Shown piece after piece: positions 39,977 through 50,231 of a DNA stretch of 64,000 nt (within the stretch, counting starts at the first letter, position 1; each line of letters opens with the position of its first letter). A model generated the notes under the pieces. It saw nothing but the letters and a program-made list of their open reading frames with translations, was not told the DNA's origin and searched no databases. The position numbers and the translations under genes were made by a program. Source of the stretch: Planococcus kocurii (GTDB taxonomy: Bacteria > Bacillota > Bacilli > Bacillales_A > Planococcaceae); the NCBI RefSeq assembly GCF_001465835.2, contig NZ_CP013661.2, positions 248,001-312,000 on the forward strand, written 5' to 3'.

Positions 39977-40750
39977 TTATACCATATTTCCTAGTGCTTC
40001 TCCCACCTTGATCCGTTGTCCAGAAGACATATCTTCGACAAATCTAACGGAATTGTTCTCAAAAAACAACACAACCGTTGAACCAAAGCTGAAATAGCCC
40101 ACTTCGCTGCCTTTTTCCCAGTCACTACCGGTCTCTGTGAGTTTAATAGAATTTACAAACATGGCACCGACTTTGACGACCAACATCTTGCCAAACTCAG
40201 TTTCTAACTCCGTAATCATCCGGTAGTTGCCACTGATCGGCGCTTTGCCGTATTGCAATCCAGCTGCGTTAACCGGATATGATTTTTTGCCAAGCACATA
40301 TTGTCTCTTCACTGTGCCATCAGCCGGACTGTGGATACGGTGATAGTCAGCTGGCGATAAATACAGCACTGCGTATTTCCCGTTTTGGTAGCAATCAGCT
40401 AAATCGCTATCCCCTAACAAGTCGGCTAATGAATAGTCGTGTCCTTTCACAAAAAAACGACTATCTTTTCGTAGGTCCCCAATGATTTCAATTTTCCCAT
40501 CCACTGGAGACACGACAGAAACTTCAGCAATTGGCCGACTACTGCCAGTAAGTTTACGAACAAAAAAATCATGAAGTGTCTGAAAGCTTTCTAAAGGTTT
40601 TTCGATTTCATCCGTTGCGATTTGATATGTTTTTATATAGCTCGGTATAAATCTGCGGCTTTTTTGAGAACCGGCAAATTGGCGAATTAAATTAGAAGTA
40701 AAAGCTCCGTTCGTTAGTTCTATTGAACGCTGGTACAAATATTTTTTCAT
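39977..40750 (-). CDS. psd: Phosphatidylserine decarboxylase proenzyme
   Basis: 257 aa from MKKYLYQRSIELTNGAFTSN at 40750 (GGAGG site). YFSFGSTVVLFFE contains the self-cleavage site: breakage between G223 and S224 makes the pyruvoyl cofactor from S224. DGKIEIIGD and YHRIHSPADG are other conserved blocks. It converts phosphatidylserine to phosphatidylethanolamine at the membrane. Divergent from pssA, which makes its substrate. Confidence 0.96.
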   Translation of the reverse strand: MKKYLYQRSIELTNGAFTSNLIRQFAGSQKSRRFIPSYIKTYQIATDEIEKPLESFQTLHDFFVRKLTGSSRPIAEVSVVSPVDGKIEIIGDLRKDSRFFVKGHDYSLADLLGDSDLADCYQNGKYAVLYLSPADYHRIHSPADGTVKRQYVLGKKSYPVNAAGLQYGKAPISGNYRMITELETEFGKMLVVKVGAMFVNSIKLTETGSDWEKGSEVGYFSFGSTVVLFFENNSVRFVEDMSSGQRIKVGEALGNMV

Positions 40751-40800
40751 CGAGATGCCTCCGTTGCTAAAATAGTCTACCATTATTTTACCTTTCGCAG

Positions 40801-40806
40801 TATAAT
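40801..40806 (+). promoter_or_regulatory. Probable -10 box of pssA
   Basis: Exact TATAAT 40 bases before the pssA start, in the short psd/pssA divergent gap. No clear -35. Confidence 0.4.
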
Positions 40807-40846
40807 AGATTGAACAAGTTTACAAAAAAAGAAGGAGTGTTTTCCA

Positions 40847-41386
40847 TTGTTAATAATCGAAAGAATGGATCACACCATAAAAAAGCTGAAGTCACAGGCC
40901 GCAAACTCCATTACGATCGGTAATATGTTGTTTGGCGGGGCTTCTCTTATGGCCACTTTAAATGGATCTTATAGCTATAGCGTGCTATTTATATTTATTG
41001 CAGCTTTTTTAGACCGCTTTGACGGTATGGTGGCAAGAAAGTTTAATCAAGAATCTGATTTAGGCAAACAACTCGATTCAATGAGCGATTTGTTGTCCTT
41101 TGGTGTCGCACCCGCAATTTTAATTTATCAACTTGTCTTGTCAGACTTCGGTTTTATTGGAATGGTTTTTACTGTACTTTATCTGTCATGTGGCGCTTTT
41201 CGCTTGGCGCGTTTTAACATTTCAGACTCGACTGGATACTTTACTGGGTTGCCTATTACAGCTGCAGGTACAGTTATCACTTTATCGTATTTTGCGTTGT
41301 CGGTATTTTCACCGGTCGTCTATATGTTTTTATTTGTTCTTTGTTCTTTGTTAATGATCAGTACCTTTACCTTGAAAAAAGTTTAA
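40847..41386 (+). CDS. pssA: CDP-diacylglycerol-serine O-phosphatidyltransferase
   Basis: 179 aa from a TTG start at 40847, with AAGGAG nine bases upstream (B. subtilis PssA 177 aa). The CDP-alcohol phosphotransferase signature is complete: DRFDGMVARKFNQ ... GKQLDSMSD (D-x2-D-G-x2-A-R ... G-x3-D-x3-D). About five membrane helices. It makes phosphatidylserine. Divergent pairing with psd places both phosphatidylethanolamine steps side by side. Confidence 0.94.
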   Translation: MLIIERMDHTIKKLKSQAANSITIGNMLFGGASLMATLNGSYSYSVLFIFIAAFLDRFDGMVARKFNQESDLGKQLDSMSDLLSFGVAPAILIYQLVLSDFGFIGMVFTVLYLSCGAFRLARFNISDSTGYFTGLPITAAGTVITLSYFALSVFSPVVYMFLFVLCSLLMISTFTLKKV

Positions 41387-41428
41387 AAAAAGCTGAGTGA
41401 CGTTAAGAAAACGTCCCCAGCTTTTTTA
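41384..41428. terminator. Bidirectional terminator between pssA and mtnN
   Basis: Interrupted stem AAAAAGCTG ... GACGTT / AACGTC ... CAGCTTTTTT with T/A tracts on both sides between convergent genes. Confidence 0.8.
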
Positions 41429-41444
41429 TTTTGTCTTCACAAAA

Positions 41445-42149
41445 TCAGATACGTGCGGCTAGCTGGCTGATGACACTGAAAACAATTTCTGTTGAATGCT
41501 TAGCCGCTACAGGCAAGAATTCTTCAAACGATACCGATGATTCTTTTCCGGCAATATCTGACAATGCACGAATGACAATAAAAGCAACATCAAATTGATA
41601 GCACACCTGCGCAACTGCCGCCGCTTCCATTTCAGCTGCTTTCATCGACGGGAAATGTTCCCGCACTTTTGCGACACGCTCTGGATCGTTCATAAATGAA
41701 TCTCCTGTAGCGATCAATCCAACCGCATAATCGTGCTGTCCCATTTCCTTAACTGCTTTAACGGCTAGCTCAATCAATTCTTTATTAGAAGTAAAAGCTG
41801 CTGGCAATTGAGGTACTTGGCCCATTTCATAACCAAAGACAGTTACATCTACATCATGGTGACGAACTTCGTCTGAAATCACGACTGCACCGACTTCTAG
41901 TTCCTCATCAAAACCGCCTGCTGAGCCAATATTGATAACAATATCAGGTTTATATTGTTGAAGTAAAATCGTCGTTGACATGGCCGCATTTACTTTACCA
42001 ATCCCGCTTTTTAACAATATAATTTCCTGTTCTTCGTATGTACCTAAAGTAAATTCGCATTTTGCAATTTCTTCCGTTTGCGGATTTTCCAGTCTACTTC
42101 TTAATAATTGAACTTCTTCTTCCATTGCACCGATTACACCGATTCTCAT
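41445..42149 (-). CDS. mtnN: 5'-methylthioadenosine/S-adenosylhomocysteine nucleosidase
   Basis: 234 aa from [20 protein letters not shown] at 42149; the ATG five codons earlier overlaps the GAGG site. Motifs [28 protein letters not shown] and RALSDIAG carry the catalytic Glu and Asp residues of the family. It recycles methylthioadenosine and SAH and so supplies homocysteine and the AI-2 precursor. It lies next to yrrS as in B. subtilis. Confidence 0.96.
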   Translation of the reverse strand: MRIGVIGAMEEEVQLLRSRLENPQTEEIAKCEFTLGTYEEQEIILLKSGIGKVNAAMSTTILLQQYKPDIVINIGSAGGFDEELEVGAVVISDEVRHHDVDVTVFGYEMGQVPQLPAAFTSNKELIELAVKAVKEMGQHDYAVGLIATGDSFMNDPERVAKVREHFPSMKAAEMEAAAVAQVCYQFDVAFIVIRALSDIAGKESSVSFEEFLPVAAKHSTEIVFSVISQLAARI

Positions 42150-42216
42150 CTTGCCATTCCTCATTTCATCTTAATTTCATTACAATTTCACTTGATAAAA
42201 GAAAAAGACGCCTTTA

Positions 42217-42891
42217 TTAATAGGCGCCTTTAAGCGTTTTTAAGACGTCCATTTTTACTGGTTTCCAGCCTTCGCCATCGACCCATTCCATATGGACGCG
42301 GTATTTTTCAGATTCATCTTTCGACTGAACAGTCGCTATCGATTTCTGCGGACCACCGCCATTTTTTATCATCATGACATACATATTATTCGGATCAAGG
42401 CCCGTCGCATAAGAAACGGCTTGAACTTTTTCGTTCCAGTCAGCTGAATTTTTTTGATAGACAGAAACATGATCGCCTTTTTGCTTCGTGCCAATCGGCT
42501 CCCAGCTGGTGTTAATCACGGTTTCTTCGACAATTGGATCGCTCGAGTCTTCCCGTGTAATTGTTCCACCTTTAATGGCAGACTCTTCTTTTTCTTTTTC
42601 TTCTTCCGCTTTTTTAGCGGCCTCTTTTTCTTTTTCAGCAGCTTCTTTTTCTTTAGCTGTTTCTTCAGTGCCTTCGCTGTCTTCAGTGCCACTCGTTTGT
42701 TCGTCGATTTCAGGCGAACTCGCTACTTGATCCGGATCTTGAGCTTGTTCGTTCCCTCCGCCAAAAAGCATGGAAACTCCAATTATGAGAATCAATGCAA
42801 ATACCAAGCCAATCAAAATGTTCAAAATCGAATTTGATCGGTTTTTCTTTTTCTTCAAACGAGAGGGATACGGCTTTTCTTCGTTATTCAT
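42217..42891 (-). CDS. yrrS: YrrS-family membrane protein (DUF1510)
   Basis: 224 aa. Short basic cytoplasmic N-terminus (SRLKKKKNRSNS), one membrane helix (about 22-42), then a very acidic/lysine-rich linker (EKEAAEKEKEAAKKAEEEKE). A C-terminal globular domain (about 130-224, WEPIGTKQKGDHVSVYQ ... MEWVDGEGWKPVKMDV) follows. Function unknown. GGGGGA site. In B. subtilis pbpI stands between greA and this gene; here greA is next. Confidence 0.88.
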   Translation of the reverse strand: MNNEEKPYPSRLKKKKNRSNSILNILIGLVFALILIIGVSMLFGGGNEQAQDPDQVASSPEIDEQTSGTEDSEGTEETAKEKEAAEKEKEAAKKAEEEKEKEESAIKGGTITREDSSDPIVEETVINTSWEPIGTKQKGDHVSVYQKNSADWNEKVQAVSYATGLDPNNMYVMMIKNGGGPQKSIATVQSKDESEKYRVHMEWVDGEGWKPVKMDVLKTLKGAY

Positions 42892-42988
42892 TGAATGTCC
42901 CCCTTTCTTAATAGTTTACCATTAATACACTATGACAAATTTGACGTTTCAGCGTTAAATACGTTTCATTTACAGTTCAACTAATGAG

Positions 42989-43019
42989 AAACGACCATCC
43001 TTTTTAAAGAATGGCCGCT
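42989..43019 (-). terminator. Terminator of greA
   Basis: 12-bp stem CGGCCATTCTTT / AAAGGATGGTCG with G-T pairs (43006-43017 / 42992-43003), followed on the minus strand by TTTCTCATT. Confidence 0.75.
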
Positions 43020-43022
43020 TGA

Positions 43023-43499
43023 TCACGTGATTGAAAGAATCTTGATTTCCATTTCTCCGCCTGGTGTTAATACTTTAACATTTTCACCAATCGTGCGGCC
43101 AATCATGCTTTTCGCAATTGGAGAATCGTTTGAAATGCGACCTTCTAAAGGATCTGCTTCTGCTGATCCAACAATTGTATAAGACTCTTTATCGCCATCT
43201 GGAACTTCTATGAATGTTACAGTCGTCCCTAAGCGAACGACATCTTTGTTTGATTCATTTTCATTTATGATAACTGCGTTACGGATCATCGATTCAAGTG
43301 TTGAGATGCGACCTTCTACAAAAGCCTGATCTTCTTTCGCAGAGTCATACTCAGCGTTCTCAGATAAATCACCAAAATAACGAGCGATTTTGATTCGTTC
43401 GACTACTTCTTTACGTTTAATTGTTTTTAAAAAATCCAGTTCATCTTCCAACTTCTGCTTTCCTGCAGCTGTCATTGGAAATTGTTTTTCGTTAGCCAT
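43023..43499 (-). CDS. greA: Transcription elongation factor GreA
   Basis: 158 aa from [20 protein letters not shown] at 43499 (AAGGAG site). An N-terminal coiled coil, with [18 protein letters not shown] at the tip holding the acidic pair that stimulates RNA cleavage, is followed by a C-terminal FKBP-like domain ([20 protein letters not shown]). It rescues backtracked RNA polymerase. It follows udk by 76 bp. Confidence 0.97.
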   Translation of the reverse strand: MANEKQFPMTAAGKQKLEDELDFLKTIKRKEVVERIKIARYFGDLSENAEYDSAKEDQAFVEGRISTLESMIRNAVIINENESNKDVVRLGTTVTFIEVPDGDKESYTIVGSAEADPLEGRISNDSPIAKSMIGRTIGENVKVLTPGGEMEIKILSIT

Positions 43500-43575
43500 T
43501 GTTACCACTCCTTCAACTGCTGACCTGGATGCCTACATCCGTCAGTCTCGTATCATCATATTATAGTTTCACTAT

Positions 43576-44199
43576 CTATTCAAGAATAGTTTTAATTTTT
43601 GTAACCATTAAATCGATTGCCACTTCATTTTGGCCACCTTCAGGAATAATTACATCGGCATACCGTTTTGTCGGTTCAATAAATTGATTATGCATCGGTC
43701 GAACAACCGTTAAATACTGTTCAATAACAGAATCGATTGTCCGCCCGCGTTCATTAATGTCACGCAATAGACGACGAATAATGCGCAAATCACCATCTGT
43801 ATCGACGAATAATTTAATATCCATTAATTCACGCAAACGCGGATCTTCAAGTACTAATATGCCTTCCAGTATAATAACATCTTTTGGCTCGATTACTACA
43901 GTTTCTTCTGCACGTGTATGTAAAGCATAATTGTAAACCGGTTTTTCGATTGCACGACGCTCAAGCAATTCGTTGATATGATCAATTAACAAATCCGTAT
44001 CAAATGCTAATGGATGGTCGTAATTTGTTTCCAAGCGCTCATCAAAAGCCAAATGACTTTGGTCTTTGTAATAATAGTCCTGCTCGATGACGACGACTGA
44101 GTTTTCTTTAAAGACTTCATAAATTGAATTCGTTACACTCGTTTTTCCCGAGCCCGAACCCCCTGCGATTCCAATAACGACCGGCCGTTTAGTAGACAT
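43576..44199 (-). CDS. udk: Uridine kinase
   Basis: 207 aa. Walker [18 protein letters not shown], nucleoside-binding [12 protein letters not shown] and NYDHPLAFD, lid [15 protein letters not shown]. It phosphorylates uridine and cytidine with ATP/GTP; with cdd it forms the pyrimidine salvage path. It starts 36 bases after trmR: the U32 peptidase genes yrrN and yrrO that lie here in B. subtilis are missing. Confidence 0.96.
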   Translation of the reverse strand: MSTKRPVVIGIAGGSGSGKTSVTNSIYEVFKENSVVVIEQDYYYKDQSHLAFDERLETNYDHPLAFDTDLLIDHINELLERRAIEKPVYNYALHTRAEETVVIEPKDVIILEGILVLEDPRLRELMDIKLFVDTDGDLRIIRRLLRDINERGRTIDSVIEQYLTVVRPMHNQFIEPTKRYADVIIPEGGQNEVAIDLMVTKIKTILE

Positions 44200-44235
44200 A
44201 TTAGTTAGCTCCCTGTAAATCTCTTTTTAGTGTAT

Positions 44236-44841
44236 TTATTTCTTTCTGCAAATCAGTATGCCATCACCTGAGGATAATAATTCTGTATCATAGCACGGGT
44301 GATTGAGCATATGTTCTTTAAAAGTCGCCAAATTGCGAATCATCGTCCGTTTCCTTCTCGGAACGTCCGACAATGGCATATCTGAAAGACCATGCATGGT
44401 CATGTTATCGCAATAGATAATACCACCTGTTGGCAATAATGTTTCGTATTTGTCGAAAAAGCGCTCGTATTGACCTTTGGCAGCATCTATAAAAATTGCA
44501 TCATACTGCGGTTTCAGTTGGGATAGTTCCAGTTCTAGTGCATCTGCATGATAAATACGGATGCGACTCGCTAACTCTGTTTGAGCAATAAATTCCAACG
44601 CCTTTTGATACCGTGAGTCATCGCGTTCTACAGTATCCACTGTGCAAGCAGGTAACGCCTCAGCCATTTTAATCGCTGAAAAACCAATCGCTGCACCAAT
44701 TTCAAGAATCTGTTTAGGCTGTTGAATTTTTAAAAGTTCAACCAGCTCTCCGATACCTTGATCCTCCATGATGGGAATGTGATGCAGAGCAGCATACGTC
44801 TGAATCGCTTTAAGCGTCGTTGATAATTGATTGGTCACCAT
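44236..44841 (-). CDS. trmR: tRNA 5-hydroxyuridine methyltransferase TrmR
   Basis: 201 aa. O-methyltransferase family 3: ILEIGAAIGFSAIKMAEAL (SAM site), YDAIFIDAAKGQYERFF and IIYCDNM. In B. subtilis YrrM (TrmR) turns 5-hydroxyuridine 34 into 5-methoxyuridine. Position after mltG is conserved; the hydroxylation genes trhP1/trhP2 are not adjacent here. Weak AGGAG-like site (AAAAGGAGC) near the start. Confidence 0.88.
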   Translation of the reverse strand: MVTNQLSTTLKAIQTYAALHHIPIMEDQGIGELVELLKIQQPKQILEIGAAIGFSAIKMAEALPACTVDTVERDDSRYQKALEFIAQTELASRIRIYHADALELELSQLKPQYDAIFIDAAKGQYERFFDKYETLLPTGGIIYCDNMTMHGLSDMPLSDVPRRKRTMIRNLATFKEHMLNHPCYDTELLSSGDGILICRKK

Positions 44842-44896
44842 ACAAATAAGCTCCTTTTCGACTCAGCAAAAATTACTTCAAATCTTACCATAAAAA

Positions 44897-44926
44897 GAGA
44901 AGGAAAGCGAGGACGCTTCCTTCTAA
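44897..44926 (-). terminator. Hairpin after mltG
   Basis: Stem AGAAGGAAGCG / CGCTTTCCTTCT with one bulge, then CTTTTTATGG on the minus strand. It may separate mltG from trmR, perhaps partially. Confidence 0.65.
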
Positions 44927-44931
44927 GTGGT

Positions 44932-46056
44932 TTACTCTCCAATATACTCGTCTCGATTCTTCAAATGCTCTTCGTAAGTTTTAGCAAAGTGATTCTTGCC
45001 TTCCTTGTCCGCTAAGAAATAGAGGTAATCGGTTTTTGCAGGGTCTAGTACTGCTTGAATCGAAGAGCCTCCTGCATTTGCGATAGGTCCCGGTGGCAAC
45101 CCTTTGTTTTGGTATGTGCTGTACGGGTGTTCAAATTCGTAATCCTTGTTAAACAAACGCTCTTTGTGTTTGCCCATTGCGTAAATTACAGTTGGATCTG
45201 TCTGCAATGGCATATCGTCTTCTAAGCGATTGTAAAAAACACTAGCAATCGTTTGGCGATCAGATTGTGCTGTGGCTTCTTCTTCTAAAAGAGAAGCAAA
45301 AGTCAATAACCAATGAGGCGACTTTTCGAGTTCTTCTAAGACACCTTGGTATGGTACAACGTTGGATTGTGTCGCATTGAGCATTTGCTCAATAATTAAC
45401 GTTAACGATGGCTCTTCTTCATACATAGGATAAGTTGCCGGGAATAGATATCCTTCAAGAGGGTGACGAATATTATCACCTCGTATTTCGTCAGTCAATA
45501 AATCTGGATATTTAACCATCAACTCTTCAATATATGCAGGGTCATCAATTTGTTTCAGAAATTCTTCTGCCGTATACGATGTTTTTTTAGCGATAACATT
45601 TTCAGCGATTTCTTCAACCGTTAAACCTTCTGGAACATTAATGGTAAACAACGGTTCATGATAAACCTTACCCGTTTTCAAACTTTCCGTAATTTCATCC
45701 AGCGTCATCGACTGCACCAAATCATAGGTTCCTGCTTGAAACTCAGATTCATTTTTAAATTTGACATAGTATTTATAGATGCGCGCGTCTTCAATCACAT
45801 TATTTTCTTCAAGCAGTGCCGCAATGCTGTCCAGACTCGAACCGATTGGGACTTCAACGGTAATCACTTTTTCTGAGTCGGCATCTACCGGCTCTAAGGC
45901 ATCAGTGACATAGCTATAGGTTTTAAAACCTGCAATCCCAATGATAATTACTAGGATCAGTGCGACTATTAATACGATGCGTCGGACGACTCTCACTTCC
46001 TTCTTTTTTTCTTTCATACGTTCAAACATAATTTCTTTTTTTGATGGTTTCCCCAC
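44932..46056 (-). CDS. mltG: Endolytic murein transglycosylase MltG (YceG-like)
   Basis: 374 aa from a GTG at 46056 behind a GGGGGG site. Basic cytoplasmic tail, one membrane helix (about 27-47), a LysM-like segment (VEVPIGSSLDSIAALLEEN), then the YceG catalytic domain with LLTFASLLEEEA (catalytic Glu) and YNRLEDDMPLQTDPTVIYA. It cleaves nascent glycan strands next to the cell-wall synthesis machinery. Confidence 0.94.
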   Translation of the reverse strand: MGKPSKKEIMFERMKEKKKEVRVVRRIVLIVALILVIIIGIAGFKTYSYVTDALEPVDADSEKVITVEVPIGSSLDSIAALLEENNVIEDARIYKYYVKFKNESEFQAGTYDLVQSMTLDEITESLKTGKVYHEPLFTINVPEGLTVEEIAENVIAKKTSYTAEEFLKQIDDPAYIEELMVKYPDLLTDEIRGDNIRHPLEGYLFPATYPMYEEEPSLTLIIEQMLNATQSNVVPYQGVLEELEKSPHWLLTFASLLEEEATAQSDRQTIASVFYNRLEDDMPLQTDPTVIYAMGKHKERLFNKDYEFEHPYSTYQNKGLPPGPIANAGGSSIQAVLDPAKTDYLYFLADKEGKNHFAKTYEEHLKNRDEYIGE

Positions 46057-46140
46057 GGGTTTTCCCCCCAGCTTTTCTGTACTGCAAAAGTTGAGCTAGT
46101 TATAGCTCACTTCTACCAGTATACAAGAAAAGTGCACAAA

Positions 46141-46172
46141 AGAAAAAGGCGGAATCAGCAATCAATTCCGCC
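46141..46172 (-). terminator. Terminator of alaS-yrzL-ruvX-yrzB
   Basis: 8-bp stem GGCGGAAT / ATTCCGCC (46148-46155 / 46165-46172), followed on the minus strand by TTTTTCTTTT. Confidence 0.8.
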
Positions 46173-46181
46173 CTCATCTTT

Positions 46182-46490
46182 TTAAAGCTCTTCGTTTTCT
46201 TCTTCTTCGTCAAGGAACGTGTTCAACATTTCTTCAATCATGTCCCACTCTTCGTCAGTTTCAACTGGGCGAAGCTCTCCGCCACCTTCAGTTTCATCTG
46301 ATTCAGGGTTTTCTGTGAATGAAGATGCGTGAATTTCAATTTCGCCTTCTTCATCTTCTTCAGCGCCAATTGGGAAATACAAAACATATGATTTTCCGAA
46401 ATCTGCTGATTCAAATGTAAACAATACTTCAAATAATTGCTCGTTGCCGTTTTCATCAACGACTGTAATGTGTTCTTGTCCGTGTTCCAT
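46182..46490 (-). CDS. yrzB: DUF1292 protein YrzB
   Basis: 102 aa from [20 protein letters not shown] at 46490 (GAGGTGA site). Very acidic; the DUF1292 core is [20 protein letters not shown], with an Asp/Glu-rich tail. Function unknown. Last gene of the conserved alaS-yrzL-ruvX-yrzB group. Confidence 0.92.
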   Translation of the reverse strand: MEHGQEHITVVDENGNEQLFEVLFTFESADFGKSYVLYFPIGAEEDEEGEIEIHASSFTENPESDETEGGGELRPVETDEEWDMIEEMLNTFLDEEEENEEL

Positions 46491-46503
46491 TTGCGTCACC
46501 TCA

Positions 46504-46920
46504 TTATTTTTTAAAATCAAGATAGCCCTGCAAAATCATGACTGCTGCCATCTTGTCGATCACTTTTTTGCGATTTTTGCGACTGACATCCGCGGAGATT
46601 AACATCTTCTCTGCTGCAGACGTTGTAAGCCGTTCATCCCATAGGACCACCGGTATACTATACGCTTCTTTCAGCAAATCTGCAAATCTTTCGGATGCTT
46701 GAGCACGTGGCCCAATTGAATTGTTCATGTTTTTCGGGTACCCCACAACTGCTTCAGTCACTTCATATTGTTTGATTAGTTCACCGAGACGGACCATGCC
46801 AAATTCCTCGATGGCTTCATTTATTTTGATGGTTTCGATTCCCTGAGCTGTCCAGCCCATCGGATCACTAATCGCGACTCCAATTGTTTTCGAACCAACA
46901 TCAAGTCCAATTATGCGCAT
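46504..46920 (-). CDS. ruvX: RuvX/YqgF-family RNase H-fold protein (putative pre-16S rRNA nuclease)
   Basis: 138 aa. RNase-H-fold motifs [33 protein letters not shown] and [17 protein letters not shown], with acidic metal ligands. Annotated either as Holliday junction resolvase-like or as the nuclease for the 5' end of 16S rRNA. Two bases after yrzL; ends at the ribosome site of yrzB. Confidence 0.95.
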   Translation of the reverse strand: MRIIGLDVGSKTIGVAISDPMGWTAQGIETIKINEAIEEFGMVRLGELIKQYEVTEAVVGYPKNMNNSIGPRAQASERFADLLKEAYSIPVVLWDERLTTSAAEKMLISADVSRKNRKKVIDKMAAVMILQGYLDFKK

Positions 46921-46922
46921 CC

Positions 46923-47189
46923 TTATTCTCCGTTATTCTTCTTAATATAGAACTTTACAAGTTCCTCTAGAATTTCATCCCGTTCTAGTTTGCGAATCAT
47001 ATTTCGCGCATCCTGATGGCGAGGAATATAAGCCGGATCACCTGATAATAAATATCCGACGATCTGATTGATCGGGTTATAGCCTTTTTCTTCAAGTGCA
47101 GCATGGACCTGTAGCATCACTTGCTTCACTTCTTGCTCCATCGACTCATCAGACGAATCGAATTTCATAGTTCGATCAAATGAACTCAC
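46923..47189 (-). CDS. yrzL: IreB-family regulatory phosphoprotein YrzL
   Basis: 88 aa from a GTG at 47189 ([20 protein letters not shown]), eight bases after GAGG; same length as the B. subtilis protein. [20 protein letters not shown] and [20 protein letters not shown] are the conserved blocks. In Enterococcus IreB is a substrate of the IreK Ser/Thr kinase; the role here is inferred from the family. Between alaS and ruvX. Confidence 0.92.
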   Translation of the reverse strand: MSSFDRTMKFDSSDESMEQEVKQVMLQVHAALEEKGYNPINQIVGYLLSGDPAYIPRHQDARNMIRKLERDEILEELVKFYIKKNNGE

Positions 47190-47278
47190 GACAAGCACCT
47201 CGCTTTCGGATTTTAAATAGGAATAATTGCTCCTGCTGTCTGCTTCTTATTATAACCGATAGCGGCCATTTATTAAAC

Positions 47279-49903
47279 CTATTTCACTAAGCTATAAACG
47301 GATTCGAGTGCCGACTCTAACTTGTCGACATCTTTTGCACCTGCCATTGCCATATCTGGCCGGCCGCCACCTTTGCCACCACATTGTTCTGCTACGTGTT
47401 TAACGATTTGTCCCGCATGGTAATCTCCACCCGCCAAATCTTTTGTCACGCCTGCTGCAAGCATTACTTTATCACCGTCTGTCGCACCAAGAACGATTAC
47501 TGCTTTATCCATTTTCGTTTTCAAGTCATCCATCATTTGACGCAATTGGTTATTGTCTTTTGCTTCGACTTTAATGGACAGTACGGTAATGTCTCCAATT
47601 TTTTGAGCTGCATCTAAAATGCCCGCAGATTGAGCGTTAGAGATTTTCGCAAGCAAGGATTCATTTTCACGTTGAAAGGCTTTTATTTCAGCTTGAACCG
47701 ATTGCGCTTTTTGAATCATCTCTTTCGGAGAAGATTTTAATAATCCTGCCGCCTGTTCTAATACGTGCTCACTGTCTTTCAAGTTTTCATAGGCACCTTT
47801 ACCTGTTAGCGCTTCGATTCTGCGTACCCCAGCACCTATGCCGCCTTCAGAAACAATTTTAAACAAGCCAATTTCCGATGTATTGAATACGTGAACGCCA
47901 CCACATAACTCTAGTGAATAGTCGCCAATTTCAACGACACGTACAACATCCCCGTATTTCTCACCGAACAATGCCATTGCACCCATATCTTTTGCTTCTT
48001 GCAAGTTATGGTATCCAGTTTGAACTGCGATTCCTTCCCATACTTTTTCGTTAACGATTTTCTCAATGGTCTCTAACTCTTCTTTCGTGACTTGGCCAAA
48101 ATGAGAAAAATCAAAACGTAAACGATCTGGACCTACATAAGATCCCGCTTGGTTAACATGCGTTCCTAACGTATCTTTTAGCGCTTGGTGCAAAAGGTGT
48201 GTCGCTGTATGGTTTTTCACCGTATGACGACGATCTGCTGCGTCTACTTGTGCTGTTACAGACGCCAGTGTTAATTCTCCCGTGTTAATACGAACAGAAT
48301 GTAAATTTTGGCCATTTGGTGCTTTTTTAACGTTTAATACAGTCGCTTGAACCAAATCATTGCTCAAGGTTCCGCGATCTGCTATTTGTCCGCCACTTTC
48401 TGCATAAAATGGTGTTTGATCTAGAATAACTTGAACTTCTTCGCCTTCATGTGCACGGTCAGCAAGTTCACCATCCTTAATAATAACTACTACTTTAGCA
48501 TCTGAAACAGTCTGGCTATAGCCAATAAATTCACTGGCTGTTTTAATATTACCCAAAACTTCAGATTGAGTTTGCATCGAATTAACGTTTTGACGCGCGT
48601 TTCTTGCACGATCACGCTGCGCTTGCATCGCTGCTTCAAAGCCATTATGGTCGATGGTCATGCCTTCTTCTTCCGCATATTCCTCAGTCAATTCAACCGG
48701 GAACCCGTATGTGTCATAAAGACGGAATGCATCTTCACCAGGAATTTCTGTTTGTCCGTTCGCTTTTTGTTTTTCCACAACCGAAGACAAAATTGCTAAG
48801 CCGTCATGAAGTGTTTCGTGGAAACGCTGTTCTTCTAGTTTCATCACACGAATGATAAAGTCTTGTTTGTTGTTAACTTCTGGGTAAAAGCTCTTCATAA
48901 TGTCTCCAACCACTGGTACTAGCTCAAACAAGAATGGCTGTTCAACGCCTAATTTTTTCGCATAACGTACGGCACGACGTAATAAGCGACGTAATACATA
49001 TCCACGGCCTTCGTTAGATGGAAGGGCTCCGTCACCAATCGCAAATGCAACCGTACGGATGTGGTCAGCAATCACTTTAAACGCCATATCCATATCCGCG
49101 TCTTCGCCATATGTTTTCCCCGAAATTTCTTCCGTTTTTCGGATAATCGGTACGAATAAATCCGTATCGTAGTTGGTTGCTACATCTTGAGCCACACAAG
49201 CCATGCGCTCTAAGCCCATTCCTGTATCAATGTTTTGTTTAGGCAGTAATGTGTAGGTGTGATCCGCGTTGTGGTTGAATTGTGAGAACACCAAGTTCCA
49301 AATTTCCAAATAACGATCATTTTCGCCACCAGGATATAATTCAGGGTCAGTCAAATCGTTGCCGTAGCTTTCGCCGCGATCGTAGAAAATTTCAGAGTTC
49401 GGACCACTTGGGCCTTCACCGATATCCCAGAAATTCCCTTCCAAACGAATAATGCGCTCCGCAGGTACACCCACTTCATTTAACCAAATTGCATATGCTT
49501 CTTCGTCTTCTGGATGAACTGTTATAGAAAGTTTTTCAGCGTCAAAACCGATCCATTTGTCGTCCGTTAAAAATTCCCAAGCCCAGTGAATCGCTTCAGT
49601 TTTAAAGTATTCGCCGATTGAAAAGTTCCCAAGCATTTCAAAGAATGTATGGTGACGCGCTGTTTTACCAACGTTTTCAATATCGTTCGTACGAATTGAT
49701 TTTTGTGCATTTACGATTCTAGGGTTGTTTGGAATGACACGGCCATCAAAGTATTTCTTTAAGGTAGCGACGCCACTGTTAATCCACAACAAGGAAGGAT
49801 CTTCAAAAGGAACAAGCGGTGCACTTGGCTCCTGATCGTGGCCCTTTTCTTTAAAGAAATCAATATACATTTGTCTAATGTCTTCTGCTTTTAAATTTTT
49901 CAT
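47279..49903 (-). CDS. alaS: Alanyl-tRNA synthetase
   Basis: 874 aa. Class II catalytic domain at the N-terminus ([20 protein letters not shown]), then the editing domain with [11 protein letters not shown] and [15 protein letters not shown] (zinc-binding His/Cys), and a C-terminal DHHA1 domain ([14 protein letters not shown]). It charges tRNA-Ala and removes misacylated Ser and Gly. The ATG follows GGAGG and a T-box leader. First gene of the alaS-yrzL-ruvX-yrzB unit. Confidence 0.98.
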   Translation of the reverse strand: MKNLKAEDIRQMYIDFFKEKGHDQEPSAPLVPFEDPSLLWINSGVATLKKYFDGRVIPNNPRIVNAQKSIRTNDIENVGKTARHHTFFEMLGNFSIGEYFKTEAIHWAWEFLTDDKWIGFDAEKLSITVHPEDEEAYAIWLNEVGVPAERIIRLEGNFWDIGEGPSGPNSEIFYDRGESYGNDLTDPELYPGGENDRYLEIWNLVFSQFNHNADHTYTLLPKQNIDTGMGLERMACVAQDVATNYDTDLFVPIIRKTEEISGKTYGEDADMDMAFKVIADHIRTVAFAIGDGALPSNEGRGYVLRRLLRRAVRYAKKLGVEQPFLFELVPVVGDIMKSFYPEVNNKQDFIIRVMKLEEQRFHETLHDGLAILSSVVEKQKANGQTEIPGEDAFRLYDTYGFPVELTEEYAEEEGMTIDHNGFEAAMQAQRDRARNARQNVNSMQTQSEVLGNIKTASEFIGYSQTVSDAKVVVIIKDGELADRAHEGEEVQVILDQTPFYAESGGQIADRGTLSNDLVQATVLNVKKAPNGQNLHSVRINTGELTLASVTAQVDAADRRHTVKNHTATHLLHQALKDTLGTHVNQAGSYVGPDRLRFDFSHFGQVTKEELETIEKIVNEKVWEGIAVQTGYHNLQEAKDMGAMALFGEKYGDVVRVVEIGDYSLELCGGVHVFNTSEIGLFKIVSEGGIGAGVRRIEALTGKGAYENLKDSEHVLEQAAGLLKSSPKEMIQKAQSVQAEIKAFQRENESLLAKISNAQSAGILDAAQKIGDITVLSIKVEAKDNNQLRQMMDDLKTKMDKAVIVLGATDGDKVMLAAGVTKDLAGGDYHAGQIVKHVAEQCGGKGGGRPDMAMAGAKDVDKLESALESVYSLVK

Positions 49904-49926
49904 CTATTTTTCCTCCTTAACATAAT

Positions 49927-50165
49927 AAAAAGCCTTCATCCCAAAAAAGGGACGAAGGCTTTATTTCGCGGTACCACCCTAGTTACACAAAGCAGCATGC
50001 TCTGTGTCTCTCGAACACCTTAACGCGGTTCAACGGCAGGAATTAGCTGCACTCCGGAGTAGCTTTCTAAAATCGACTGTCGTCGGAGCCTTTCAGCCTA
50101 GGGTCCCGTTTCTTTTCGAATCCGATTTTATACTGTCTCCATCAATGTGTTTGTCTATCAATCTA
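49927..50165 (-). ncRNA. T-box riboswitch, alanyl-tRNA synthetase leader
   Basis: T-box AGGGTGGTACCGCG at 49967-49980. The terminator stem AAAGCCTTCGTCCC / GGGATGAAGGCTTT and a T run follow just before alaS. The lower Stem I helix AAAATCG / CGATTTT is visible upstream. I could not decide the specifier triplet by eye; alanine is assigned from the gene it controls. Confidence 0.93.
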
Positions 50166-50171
50166 ATTTGA

Positions 50172-50200
50172 ATTATAGAAAAAGCTTTGCGTGATGTCAA
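50172..50200 (-). promoter_or_regulatory. Consensus SigA promoter of alaS
   Basis: TTGACA (50195-50200), 17 bp, TATAAT (50172-50177) on the minus strand: a perfect match to the consensus, feeding the T-box. Confidence 0.92.
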
Positions 50201-50231
50201 TAGTGATACTTTAATTGGGCAGTGTTACTGC

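Noticed and set aside
42454..42837. Plus-strand frame rich in phenylalanine
   Set aside because: Antisense of the Lys/Glu-rich linker of yrrS; the Phe run is just the complement of GAA/AAA codons.
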